Source: Pelethousia sp002409725 (GTDB taxonomy: Bacteria; Bacillota; Clostridia; Christensenellales; CAG-138). Taken from it: a stretch of 40,470 nucleotides of DNA. Location: positions 1 through 40,470 of the forward strand of contig CALDNN010000091.1 in the NCBI GenBank assembly GCA_937915455.1. The letters run 5' to 3'. Positions within the stretch are counted from its first letter, which is position 1. Each line of letters starts with the position of its first letter. The notes beneath the pieces are model-generated. The model made no database searches and was not told the origin of the DNA. It saw only the letters and a list, made by a program, of their open reading frames with translations. Both the position numbers and the translations under genes were made by a program. Shown one piece after another: positions 15,504 through 23,941 of this stretch.

Positions 15504-16526
15504 CTAAAGGATGAGCATGGCATCCCCAAAGCTGAAAAAGCGGTATTTCTCATCCACTGCGTGCTGGTAAACGGCCAGCATCTCCTCCCGGCTGCAAAGG
15601 GCGCTCACCAGCATCAGCAGGGTGGATTCGGGCAGGTGGAAATTGGTAATGAGGTGATCCACGGCCTTGAAGCGGTAGCCCGGGGTGATAAAAATATCCG
15701 TCCAGCCCGATTTGGGATGGACCAGGCCCGCATCGTCGGCTACGCTCTCCAGCGTGCGGCAGCTGGTGGTACCCACGCACACGACCTTGCCCCCCGCTGC
15801 GCGGGCTGCGTTGATGGCCGCTGCCGCTTCAGGCGTTACTTCATAATATTCGGCGTGCATATGGTGTTCTTCCACGGTTTCCGCCGAAACGGGGCGGAAG
15901 GTGCCCAGACCAACGTGCAGCAGGATGTCCACGATGATCACGCCCCGCTCTTGCAGGGCCGCCAGAAGCGCGGGCGTAAAATGCAGCCCTGCAGTGGGGG
16001 CGGCCGCCGAGCCGTTCTCCCGGGCGTATACGGTCTGGTAGCGCTCCTTATCGTCAAGACGCTCTGTGATGTAGGGCGGCAGGGGCACTTCGCCCGCCCG
16101 GTCGAGCACCTCTTCAAAGATGCCCTCGTAATGCAGCTCGATCACGCGGCCGCCGGCCTCCGTGGGGAGCCCGATGGTGGCGGAAAGCTCGTCCGTCATG
16201 CGGAAGGTGAGGCCCTCTTTGGCCCGCTTGCCGGGCTTGACCAGGCACTCCCAATGGGTTTCATCCAGCCGCTTGAGCAAAAGGAATTCCATCATGCCGC
16301 CGGTATCCTCCCGGATGCCGTGGAGTCTTGCGGGGATCACCCGGGTGGTATTGCGCACCAGCACATCGCCCGGTCGTAGGTAATTAACAATATCGGTAAA
16401 CGCCCCGTCATATATGCCGCGCGCCGCCCGGTTATACACCAGCAGGCGGGAGGCGCTCCGATCCGCAATGGGGGTTTGGGCGATGAGGGCGGGGGGCAGG
16501 TCGTAGTAAAAATCGCTGGTTTTCAA
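15504..16526 (-). CDS. queA: S-adenosylmethionine:tRNA ribosyltransferase-isomerase
   Basis: The 340-residue protein begins (M)KTSDFYYDLPPALIAQTP, the characteristic QueA start, and ends with the FHLPESTLLMLVSA and YRFFSFGDAMLIL blocks. QueA adds the cyclopentane-ring precursor from SAM to preQ1-tRNA, giving epoxyqueuosine. The start is a TTG; GGAGG lies 12 bases upstream, slightly distant. The in-frame ATG at 16586 overlaps the -35 and is not used. It is the first gene of the eight-gene run. Confidence 0.95.
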   Translation of the reverse strand: MKTSDFYYDLPPALIAQTPIADRSASRLLVYNRAARGIYDGAFTDIVNYLRPGDVLVRNTTRVIPARLHGIREDTGGMMEFLLLKRLDETHWECLVKPGKRAKEGLTFRMTDELSATIGLPTEAGGRVIELHYEGIFEEVLDRAGEVPLPPYITERLDDKERYQTVYARENGSAAAPTAGLHFTPALLAALQERGVIIVDILLHVGLGTFRPVSAETVEEHHMHAEYYEVTPEAAAAINAARAAGGKVVCVGTTSCRTLESVADDAGLVHPKSGWTDIFITPGYRFKAVDHLITNFHLPESTLLMLVSALCSREEMLAVYQHAVDEKYRFFSFGDAMLIL

Positions 16527-16557
16527 ACTGCTAAAATTCCTCCGTTTCCACGCTACA

Positions 16558-16586
16558 ATTATAGGGGAAAAACAACGCGTTTGCAA
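16558..16586 (-). promoter_or_regulatory. Promoter of the queA-tgt-tsaE-tsaB-rimI-ridA-comEC-holA operon
   Basis: On the minus strand TTGCAA (16581-16586), 17 bp, TATAAT (16558-16563). It is the only strong promoter I find before holA. Confidence 0.85.
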
Positions 16587-16757
16587 GGTGGCCGCCTAGA
16601 TGCCGAAAGCCCCTCTGCATAATGAAACCAAAAATGGAAAATAATCTGTAAACTCGGGGGTTAAAGGATTGTATTTCGACAAGAATCACGCTATCCTACA
16701 TATAAAGGACAAGGGACTGGCGGCGCGAAATTTGGCTTCGCCGGGGAAAGAAGCGGC

Positions 16758-17633
16758 ATGAGGCGGATTTGGGCGGTGGTATTGGCGGCGTGTTTTCTTT
16801 GCGGGAGCCTTGTGGGGTGCGGCTCGCAGGCCGTGTGGCAGGAAGCGCCTGCCGGGCAGGTGGTAGAGATTCCTACGCCCACGCCAACATCGGTGCCAAC
16901 GCCGGCGGAAACCCCTTCCTTGGCGGATGCCGTGCAGCAAGTGGCCGAAGCCATGCTGCCCAGCGAGCCTGAAGAGGCGGAAGCCACCCCTACAGATGCG
17001 CCCGCCCTGCCCGAGATAGATCTCGAATCGCCTATGGTGGCCCTCACCTTTGACGACGGGCCCCTTTCTGGCAGCACGGATCGCATTTTGAATATTCTCG
17101 AGCAAAACGGCGTGGTGGCAACCTTTTTTATCCAGGGTAAGCAGGCTGCGCTTTATCCGGAGCTGGTGGCGCGGGCTTACGGCCTGGGCTGCCAGATCGG
17201 CAACCACACCTATAACCATAAAGACCTTACCGCCCTCAATGACCAGGACGCTTTGCAGCAGATCGAATCCGTAAATGAGCTGGTGATGCAGATCACGGGC
17301 GCAGGCTGCTCGTTGGTGCGGCCGCCCCACGGCAAGGGCTGGCGGGATAGCCGCGTGCTGGAGCTGGTGACCTATCCCCTCATCATGTGGAGTATCGATA
17401 CCAAGGATTGGAGCACCCGAAACCCCACGAAAACCATTGCCGCCGTGCTGGACGTGGTGAAGGACGGGGATATCATCCTTATGCACGATGTATATACGGA
17501 AACGGCGGATGCAGCGGAGAAGATCATTCCGGAACTCATCGCGCGGGGCTATAAACTGGTCACCGTGAGCGAGATGTTCTCCTATAAGGGCCTCGAACTT
17601 TCCGCCGGCCACGCTTATCGCCACGCAGGGTAA
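16758..17633 (+). CDS. Polysaccharide deacetylase lipoprotein (NodB domain)
   Basis: The 291-residue protein starts with a lipoprotein signal ending in the lipobox LVGC (Cys21), then a Thr/Pro-rich linker (residues 39-55). The NodB domain follows: motif 1 TFDDGP, motif 2 NHTYNH, motif 3 RPPHG, motif 4 DTKDW and motif 5 LMHD. The metal triad Asp-His-His is intact. It is anchored outside the membrane and probably deacetylates peptidoglycan or another amino-sugar polymer. Motif 3 has His where Tyr is usual. The ribosome site is weak (GGGGAAAG). A TTGTAT-17-TATCCT pair upstream (around 16672-16700) is a possible but unconvincing promoter. Confidence 0.9.
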   Translation: MRRIWAVVLAACFLCGSLVGCGSQAVWQEAPAGQVVEIPTPTPTSVPTPAETPSLADAVQQVAEAMLPSEPEEAEATPTDAPALPEIDLESPMVALTFDDGPLSGSTDRILNILEQNGVVATFFIQGKQAALYPELVARAYGLGCQIGNHTYNHKDLTALNDQDALQQIESVNELVMQITGAGCSLVRPPHGKGWRDSRVLELVTYPLIMWSIDTKDWSTRNPTKTIAAVLDVVKDGDIILMHDVYTETADAAEKIIPELIARGYKLVTVSEMFSYKGLELSAGHAYRHAG

Positions 17634-17661
17634 GGTTGACGCCCATTGCCTTCCTTCCTGT

Positions 17662-17697
17662 CTGCCTGCATTTTTTTGCGGAGCGGGCAGGATTTTT
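17662..17697 (+). terminator. Hairpin after the deacetylase gene running into the dgt promoter box
   Basis: CTGCCTGC (17662-17669) pairs with GCGGGCAG (17683-17690), with one G-U pair, followed by GATTTTTG. It can end the deacetylase transcript. Its last bases are part of the AGGATTT box that begins at 17689. Confidence 0.5.
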
Positions 17698-17714
17698 GCA
17701 CCCCGGCGTAGAAA
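17689..17714 (+). promoter_or_regulatory. Sigma-H-like promoter of dgt
   Basis: AGGATTT (17689-17695), 15 bp, GAAA (17711-17714). The Bacillus sigma-H pattern is RnAGGAwWW, 11-12 bp, RnnGAAT; only the last -10 base differs. A near copy precedes dnaG. Confidence 0.5.
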
Positions 17715-17745
17715 TAACATAGTAGAACCATTTGGGAGGATCGCC

Positions 17746-18768
17746 ATGGGTACGCAAGGCATACGAAGCGAGGATTACCGCCTTTATTTAGAAGGCTTGG
17801 AGGACAAGCTGCTCTCGCCCTATGCGGCCCGGGCCGCCCAAAGCCGGGGCCGGGAGCGCTCTCTGGAGGATTGCCCCGTGCGCACCGCCTATATGCGGGA
17901 TCGGGACCGCATCATCCATTGCAAGTCCTTCCGCCGCCTCAAGCATAAAACGCAGGTGTTCCTTTCTCCCGTGGGGGATCATTACCGTACCCGCCTCACC
18001 CATACCCTCGAGGTGAACCAGATCGCCCGCACCATCGCCCGGGGCCTCAGGCTCAACGAAGATTTAACCGAAGCCATCGCCCTGGGGCACGACCTCGGGC
18101 ATACGCCCTTTGGTCACGCGGGTGAATTCGTGCTCAACGAGCTGGTGCCCGGCGGCTTCGAGCATAATACCCAGAGCCTAAGGGTGGTGGAAAAGCTTGA
18201 GAACAACGGCAAGGGCCTCAACCTCACCTTCGAGGTGCGCGACGGCATCCTGCACCACAAGCGGGAGGGCGAGCCCGCCACGTTGGAGGGCCAGGTGGTA
18301 AGCCTCGCTGATCGCATCGCCTACATCAATCACGACATCGACGATGCCATCCGCGCCGGCGTGCTTTCCCCGGCGGATATTCCCGCCTGCTGCAATGAGC
18401 ACATGGGTGATACCCACGGCGAGCGGATCAACAGCCTGATCTGCGACGTTCTGGCCGAGAGCTTCAACCAGCCCCGCATCGCCCTGAGCGAGGAGATGGC
18501 GGCGCAGTTTGCTTTGCTTCGTGATTTCATGTTTGAACGGGTCTACCTCAACCACACGGCCAAAAAAGAAGAGGAAAAGGGCAAGCACGTGATCGCCGAG
18601 CTCTACCGCTATTATCTGGCCCACGAGGCGCTTTTGCCTGAGGAATTCCGGCAAAACATACCGGCGGACGGGCCGGAGCGCGTGGCTGCGGATTACATCG
18701 CCTGCATGAGCGACCGCTATGCGATTACGGATTTCACCCGTTTGTTCGTGCCCTCGGAATGGGTATAA
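17746..18768 (+). CDS. dgt: dGTPase-like HD-domain triphosphohydrolase
   Basis: The 340-residue protein shows the dGTPase-like order: RDRDRIIHCKSFRRLKHKTQVF, then HRT-type substrate and metal residues in YRTRLTHTLEV, and the HD pair in ALGHDLGHTPFGHAGE. The enzyme hydrolyses dNTPs to deoxynucleosides and triphosphate. It is the clostridial neighbour of dnaG-rpoD. GGGAGG lies six bases before the ATG. It has its own sigma-H-like element. Confidence 0.93.
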   Translation: MGTQGIRSEDYRLYLEGLEDKLLSPYAARAAQSRGRERSLEDCPVRTAYMRDRDRIIHCKSFRRLKHKTQVFLSPVGDHYRTRLTHTLEVNQIARTIARGLRLNEDLTEAIALGHDLGHTPFGHAGEFVLNELVPGGFEHNTQSLRVVEKLENNGKGLNLTFEVRDGILHHKREGEPATLEGQVVSLADRIAYINHDIDDAIRAGVLSPADIPACCNEHMGDTHGERINSLICDVLAESFNQPRIALSEEMAAQFALLRDFMFERVYLNHTAKKEEEKGKHVIAELYRYYLAHEALLPEEFRQNIPADGPERVAADYIACMSDRYAITDFTRLFVPSEWV

Positions 18769-18777
18769 TGGCGATAG

Positions 18778-18800
18778 CCGCCCTAAATTTGGCAGGGCGG
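18778..18800 (+). terminator. Hairpin between dgt and the dnaG promoter box
   Basis: CCGCCCT (18778-18784) and AGGGCGG (18794-18800) form a 7-bp stem ten bases after the dgt stop. Five T follow, but only after a 6-nt offset, so termination may be weak. Confidence 0.4.
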
Positions 18801-18802
18801 GA

Positions 18803-18827
18803 AGGATTTTTGACGCCGGCGTCGAAT
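18803..18827 (+). promoter_or_regulatory. Sigma-H-type promoter of dnaG-rpoD
   Basis: GAAGGATTT ending at 18809, 11 bp, then GTCGAAT ending at 18827, an exact fit to the Bacillus sigma-H pattern RnAGGAwWW, 11-12 bp, RnnGAAT. The Bacillus subtilis dnaG-sigA operon also has a sigma-H promoter. Confidence 0.7.
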
Positions 18828-18858
18828 AAGATCATTTGATGGAGAAGGAGGGATGGCA

Positions 18859-20607
18859 ATGGCAAAGTTTCCCGAAGCCTGGATGCAGGAGCTGCTCGGG
18901 AAGAGCGACCTGGCCGCCATCGCTTCCGAATATACCCAGCTAAAGCCCAATGGCCGCAGGCTGTGGGGCTGCTGCCCCTTCCATAGCGAAAAGACGCCTT
19001 CTTTCTCCGTTACGCCGGATAATCAGCTCTATTATTGCTTTGGCTGCCACGCGGGAGGCGGGGTCGTCCAGTTCGTGATGGAAGCTGAAAAGCTCACCTA
19101 TACCGAAGCCGTTAAGAGCCTGGCCCAGCGCGCCGGCATGGAACTGCCCGAGGAGGTCAACGACGAGCGCCTGCGCAAAGAGCGCGTGCAAAAGGAGCGG
19201 CTTTACGCGGCCTGCAAGGAGGCCGCCCGCTTCTATGTACGCCAGTTGCTTGGCGAGGGGGGCTCCAGGGCCCGGCAATACCTGATCGGCCGGGGGGTGG
19301 ATACGGCGGTGTTGAAGGCCTTCGGCCTGGGCTACGCGCCACCCGGATGGGACAACCTGGCGCTGCACATGAAGGCGCAGGGCGTTTCCGAAGAAACGCT
19401 GGTGGAGGCCGGGCTGGCCATTCGCGGCAAAAAAGGCAGCGTGTACGACGCTTACCGTGACCGGGTCATCTTCCCCATCATTTCCGCCGCAGGCCGGGTG
19501 ATCGGCTTTGGTGCGCGGGCGATGGGGGATGAAACGCCAAAATACCTCAACACAGGAGATACGCCCATCTTCAACAAGCGCTACAACCTCTATGGCCTCA
19601 ACCGGCAAAAGGGCAAGCGCCCGGGCGACCTCATTATGGTCGAAGGCTATATGGACGTAGTCAGCCTCTATAAGCATGGCGTGGATAACGCCGTGGCCAG
19701 CCTGGGCACGGCCCTTACGGCCCAGCAGGCCCGGCTGCTCAAACGCTACGCGCCCCGCGTTTACATCTGCTACGACGGTGACGCGGCAGGCCGGAGCGCC
19801 ACCCTGCGGGGCATGGACATCCTGGCTAGGGAGGGCCTCGAGGTGCGGGTAATGTCCGTGCCCGGCGGGCTCGACCCCGATGAATACACCAAGGCGAACG
19901 GCCAGGAGGCTTTCCTTTCATTAAAAGATGAAGCCAAGGGCCTTAACGAATACCGGCTGGATGCCCTCTGGGCAGAGACGGATGCGAAAGACGCCGACGG
20001 CCGCGAGGCCTACGCCAAAAAGGCCTGCTCCTTCCTCAATACCCTCCAGCCTGTGGAGCGGGAGCGCTATGTGGAGGTCGTAGCCCGGCGCACGGGCTAT
20101 TCCAAGGAATCCCTCCGCGCGCAAACGGGCATCGGCGTCGGGCCACAGGAGAATAGCGCAGGCAAAAATCGGCATACTAAGCAAAATAAACCGCTTCTCC
20201 AGCAAGCGGCGGGCCGAAGTCTTGAAGTCACGCTCCTGGCCTGCATGATCAAAAGCGAGGAAGCGCTGCTAAATGCCCTTGGCCGCATGCAGGAATTGGC
20301 AACGGCCTTCCCCACGGCGGAGCTGAACCAGCTATCGGAGCGCCTGCTGGCCGAAAAGCCGGACTTGCGCCTGCTGATGGGCGAGCTGCCGGCCGAAACG
20401 GCCTCCCTGCTTTCCCGGGCCCTGGAACAGGCGGAGAACCTCATCGACCCGGTCTCCACCGCCCTTGATTGCGTGAACGGCCTGGCCCGCGCGCAGCTTG
20501 AGAGCCGTATGGCAGACCTTAGCGCGGCCTATAACGGCAGCCCGGAGGCTGCGGCCGAAATCATGGAGCTGCAAAGGCGCATCGGCAAGCTAAGCCGCCG
20601 GGCGTAA
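18859..20607 (+). CDS. dnaG: DNA primase
   Basis: The 582-residue primase has an N-terminal CHC2 zinc finger (Cys39, His42, Cys60, Cys63), the catalytic core and the TOPRIM motifs VEGYMDV (Glu262) and YDGDAAG (Asp306, Asp308). The C-terminal helicase-binding region is short and divergent, as usual in Clostridia. It primes Okazaki fragments. AAGGAGG (18845-18851) directly abuts the ATG at 18853, so the second ATG at 18859, seven bases downstream, is chosen. It is followed by rpoD 41 bp later, as in the classical macromolecular synthesis operon (rpsU is absent here). Confidence 0.96.
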   Translation: MAKFPEAWMQELLGKSDLAAIASEYTQLKPNGRRLWGCCPFHSEKTPSFSVTPDNQLYYCFGCHAGGGVVQFVMEAEKLTYTEAVKSLAQRAGMELPEEVNDERLRKERVQKERLYAACKEAARFYVRQLLGEGGSRARQYLIGRGVDTAVLKAFGLGYAPPGWDNLALHMKAQGVSEETLVEAGLAIRGKKGSVYDAYRDRVIFPIISAAGRVIGFGARAMGDETPKYLNTGDTPIFNKRYNLYGLNRQKGKRPGDLIMVEGYMDVVSLYKHGVDNAVASLGTALTAQQARLLKRYAPRVYICYDGDAAGRSATLRGMDILAREGLEVRVMSVPGGLDPDEYTKANGQEAFLSLKDEAKGLNEYRLDALWAETDAKDADGREAYAKKACSFLNTLQPVERERYVEVVARRTGYSKESLRAQTGIGVGPQENSAGKNRHTKQNKPLLQQAAGRSLEVTLLACMIKSEEALLNALGRMQELATAFPTAELNQLSERLLAEKPDLRLLMGELPAETASLLSRALEQAENLIDPVSTALDCVNGLARAQLESRMADLSAAYNGSPEAAAEIMELQRRIGKLSRRA

Positions 20608-20648
20608 CAGCGCGAGTACCACCCTACTATTAAAGGAGTGTTGATATT

Positions 20649-21752
<1,104 letters not shown>

Positions 21753-21762
21753 AAGGATAAGC

Positions 21763-22215
21763 ATGATGCATAAATACCTGATATTGAACGGGCCGAACCT
21801 CAACCTATTGGGCACGCGGGAGCCCGTATACGGCACAACCACGCTGGCGGATATCGAAGCGCGGCTCGTTGCTCTGGCCAACGAACATGGCGTGCTGGTC
21901 GAGTTTTTTCAATCCAACCACGAAGGGGCGCTGATCGATAAGCTCCAGTCCCTGCGGGGCCATGTGGACGGCGTCGTTTTCAACCCCGGGGCTTACGGCC
22001 ATACCTCCTATGCCATCCGTGACGCCATTACCGGCTGTGGCCACAGGGTGGTCGAGGTGCACATTACGAATATCTACGCCCGGGAGGAATTCCGCCATCA
22101 CAGCGTCCTCTCCGCCATCGTGGAGGGGCAAATCGCGGGCCTGGGCGCCAAGGGCTATGAGCTGGCCTTGCTCTACCTGATCGAGAGCGACAAAGAAAAG
22201 GACGGGGAATTATAA
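21763..22215 (+). CDS. aroQ: Type II 3-dehydroquinate dehydratase
   Basis: The 150-residue protein has LNGPNLNLLGTREPVYG with the catalytic tyrosine (Tyr23), the FQSNHEG loop, FNPGAYGHTSYAIRDAI and the VEVHITNIYAREEFR block with the catalytic histidine (His100). It makes 3-dehydroshikimate in the shikimate pathway. Two ATGs are adjacent; the second may be used. It follows rpoD by 10 bp, an uncommon partner, and ends in a strong terminator. Confidence 0.96.
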   Translation: MMHKYLILNGPNLNLLGTREPVYGTTTLADIEARLVALANEHGVLVEFFQSNHEGALIDKLQSLRGHVDGVVFNPGAYGHTSYAIRDAITGCGHRVVEVHITNIYAREEFRHHSVLSAIVEGQIAGLGAKGYELALLYLIESDKEKDGEL

Positions 22216-22231
22216 TTAAATAAGACGCACG

Positions 22232-22270
22232 TTTTACCGCCTCATGGAAAAACCATGGGGCGGTTTTTTT
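22232..22270 (+). terminator. Terminator of the dnaG-rpoD-aroQ unit
   Basis: A 12-bp stem with one G-U pair (22236-22247 with 22253-22264), an AAAAA loop and seven T. Strong intrinsic terminator. Confidence 0.9.
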
Positions 22271-22316
22271 GCGTGTGCCAAAGTTTGCGCATATTTGACA
22301 AAGGAGGTGGGAATAC

Positions 22317-22349
22317 TTGGAAGGGTGCGAAATTTCTGCAATGAAATAG
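22317..22349 (+). CDS. Possible 10-codon leader ORF before spoIIA
   Basis: AAAGGAGGTG (22300-22309), a full-length Shine-Dalgarno match, is followed seven bases later by TTG and a ten-codon frame (MEGCEISAMK) ending at TAG. No gene otherwise uses this ribosome site; spoIIAA starts 80 bases later with its own GGAGG. It may be a regulatory leader peptide or chance. I know of no homologue. Confidence 0.25.
   Translation: MEGCEISAMK
22323..22347 (+). promoter_or_regulatory. Weak sigma-H-like element before spoIIAA
   Basis: AGGGTGC (22322-22328), 14 bp, GAAAT (22343-22347) resembles the dgt element, but the -35 is poor. It is listed because spoIIA is a sigma-H target in Bacillus. Confidence 0.25.
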
Positions 22350-22397
22350 ATATATACGGCTGCAATGGGCGGCTGACTTCTCGTTGGAGGACAAGCT

Positions 22398-22739
22398 ATG
22401 CAGATAACGACGAAACGAACGGGCACGGTCCTGCACGCGGCGCTGAGCGGCGAGCTCGACCATCACAGCGCCGCTGCGGTGCGCCAGGCGCTGGATGCGG
22501 CCATGGAGGATGGCGTGCGGGAGCTGGTGCTGGATCTGAGCGGCGTGAGCTTTATGGATAGCTCGGGCATCGGGGTGATATTGGGCCGCTACCGCATCCT
22601 GCGGGCCAGGGGCGGCAGGATGCGCCTGAGCGCCGTGAGCAACTATGCGGCCCGCATCTTGAAGATGGCGGGGATTCTTACCTTGTTGGGCGGGGAGGGG
22701 AGCCAAAAGGATGGAAAGAGGGGTAAAAAAGATGTTTGA
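22398..22739 (+). CDS. spoIIAA: Anti-sigma-F factor antagonist SpoIIAA
   Basis: A 113-residue STAS-domain protein. The phosphorylation loop FMDSSGIGVILGRY contains the target serine (Ser55 or Ser56). Unphosphorylated SpoIIAA releases sigma-F from SpoIIAB. GGAGG precedes the ATG. It is the first gene of the canonical three-gene operon and overlaps the spoIIAB start by 8 bases. The last ~18 residues (GEGSQKDGKRGKKDV) are a charged tail. Confidence 0.96.
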   Translation: MQITTKRTGTVLHAALSGELDHHSAAAVRQALDAAMEDGVRELVLDLSGVSFMDSSGIGVILGRYRILRARGGRMRLSAVSNYAARILKMAGILTLLGGEGSQKDGKRGKKDV

Positions 22740-23169
22740 AAACCACATGGAGCTGCGCTTCCGCAGCATATCGCAAAATGAGGCGCTGGCCCGCTCTGTG
22801 GCCGCGGCCTTTGCCGCCCAGCTCAACCCTACCATCGAGGAGCTGACGGATATCCGCACGGCCGTAAGCGAGGCCGTGACCAACGCCATCATCCACGGCT
22901 ACGACAACGACCCCGATAAAACCGTATATATGGATTGCCGCATAGAGGGGGAGCTGGTCACCATCCGCGTGGGGGACGAGGGCAAGGGTATCGAGGATGT
23001 GGAGCTGGCCCGCCAGCCCTTTTATACCACCCAGCCGGATATGGAAAGGAGCGGCATGGGCTTTTGCGTAATGGAAGCCTTTATGGACGGGGTGCAGGTG
23101 GAATCCGCACCGGGCAGGGGTACGACGGTTACGCTGCAAAAATGGTTGAAGGTGGAGCACCATGGGTGA
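22732..23169 (+). CDS. spoIIAB: Anti-sigma-F factor and serine kinase SpoIIAB
   Basis: A 145-residue GHKL-family kinase. The N box is SEAVTNAIIHGY (Glu47, Asn51); the G1 box is VGDEGKGI and the G2 region MERSGMGFCVM. It binds sigma-F and phosphorylates SpoIIAA. The ATG at 22732 is preferred because it gives the standard N-terminus (MELRFRSISQNEALAR) and has GAGGGG eight bases upstream; an in-frame ATG at 22711 is also feasible. It overlaps sigF by 8 bases. Confidence 0.96.
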   Translation: MFENHMELRFRSISQNEALARSVAAAFAAQLNPTIEELTDIRTAVSEAVTNAIIHGYDNDPDKTVYMDCRIEGELVTIRVGDEGKGIEDVELARQPFYTTQPDMERSGMGFCVMEAFMDGVQVESAPGRGTTVTLQKWLKVEHHG

Positions 23170-23899
23170 GAGCTGCGCCCTTCCCCATGAAGAGACCCTG
23201 GCCCTGATCGAGAAGGCCCAGGCGGGGGAGGAGGAGGCCCAAGAGCGGCTGGTGCTATGCAACGCACCGCTGGTGCGCTCCATCGTGCGCAAATACACGG
23301 GCCGGGGTGCGGAGTATGAGGATTTGTACCAAATCGGCTGCCTGGGGCTGGTGAAGGCCATCCGCAATTTCGACACGGCCTATAACGTGCGTTTTTCCAC
23401 CTACGCGGTGCCCATGATCGCGGGGGAGATCAAGCGCTTTTTGCGCGATGACGGTATGATTAAGGTCAGCCGCAGCCTCAAGGAGTTGGCTGCCCGGGCC
23501 GCCGGGGCGCAGGCGGAGCTTTCCACCCGGCTGGGCCGTGAGCCCGGCGTGGCAGAGATTGCCGAGGCTCTGGGGGAGAGCGCCGAGGATATCGCTATGG
23601 CGCTGGAAGCGGCCAGGCCGCACATCTCCATCTTTGAGCCCGCCTTCTCGGAGGATTCCGACCCCCTGGTAATCGATCGCATGGCCGGTGAGGAGGGTGG
23701 CGAGGAGCAGGCCCTCAACCGCGTGATGCTAAAGGAACTCCTGGGCACGCTTGACGCGCGCGAGCGCCGCATTATTCTGCTGCGCTATTTTTCAGATAAG
23801 ACCCAATCCGAAATTGCGAGCCTCCTGGGCGTGTCCCAGGTGCAGATCTCCCGCCTGGAGAACCGCATTTTGCGCAAACTTCGGGAATTGGCACAATAA
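23162..23899 (+). CDS. sigF: RNA polymerase sigma-F factor (SpoIIAC)
   Basis: The 245-residue sigma factor has region 2 (EDLYQIGCLGLVKAIRNFD, then FSTYAVPMIAGEIKRFLRD), region 3 and region 4 with the ISRLENRILRKLRE helix. Sigma-F is the first forespore-specific sigma factor. Start/stop overlap with spoIIAB and the complete spoIIAA-AB-AC order fix the identity against the related sigma-G. A bidirectional terminator follows. Confidence 0.96.
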   Translation: MGESCALPHEETLALIEKAQAGEEEAQERLVLCNAPLVRSIVRKYTGRGAEYEDLYQIGCLGLVKAIRNFDTAYNVRFSTYAVPMIAGEIKRFLRDDGMIKVSRSLKELAARAAGAQAELSTRLGREPGVAEIAEALGESAEDIAMALEAARPHISIFEPAFSEDSDPLVIDRMAGEEGGEEQALNRVMLKELLGTLDARERRIILLRYFSDKTQSEIASLLGVSQVQISRLENRILRKLRELAQ

Positions 23900-23924
23900 A
23901 AAAAGTGGCGCAAGCCACTTTTTT
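23897..23924. terminator. Bidirectional terminator after sigF
   Basis: AAAAAAGTGGC and GCCACTTTTTT form a perfect stem around a GCAA loop. It serves both sigF (+) and the convergent peptidoglycan-binding gene (-). Confidence 0.92.
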
Positions 23925-23941
23925 GATGTGCATAAGCGCCC

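Noticed and set aside
15492..16379. 295-codon open frame antisense to queA
   Set aside because: The opposite strand encodes an intact QueA; long antisense frames are expected at this base composition.
16527..16560. preQ1 riboswitch before queA
   Set aside because: The leader between the promoter and the TTG start is only about 30 bases and shows no preQ1 aptamer pattern.
22295..22300. TTGACA as a -35 for spoIIA
   Set aside because: No -10-like hexamer lies 16-18 bp downstream.
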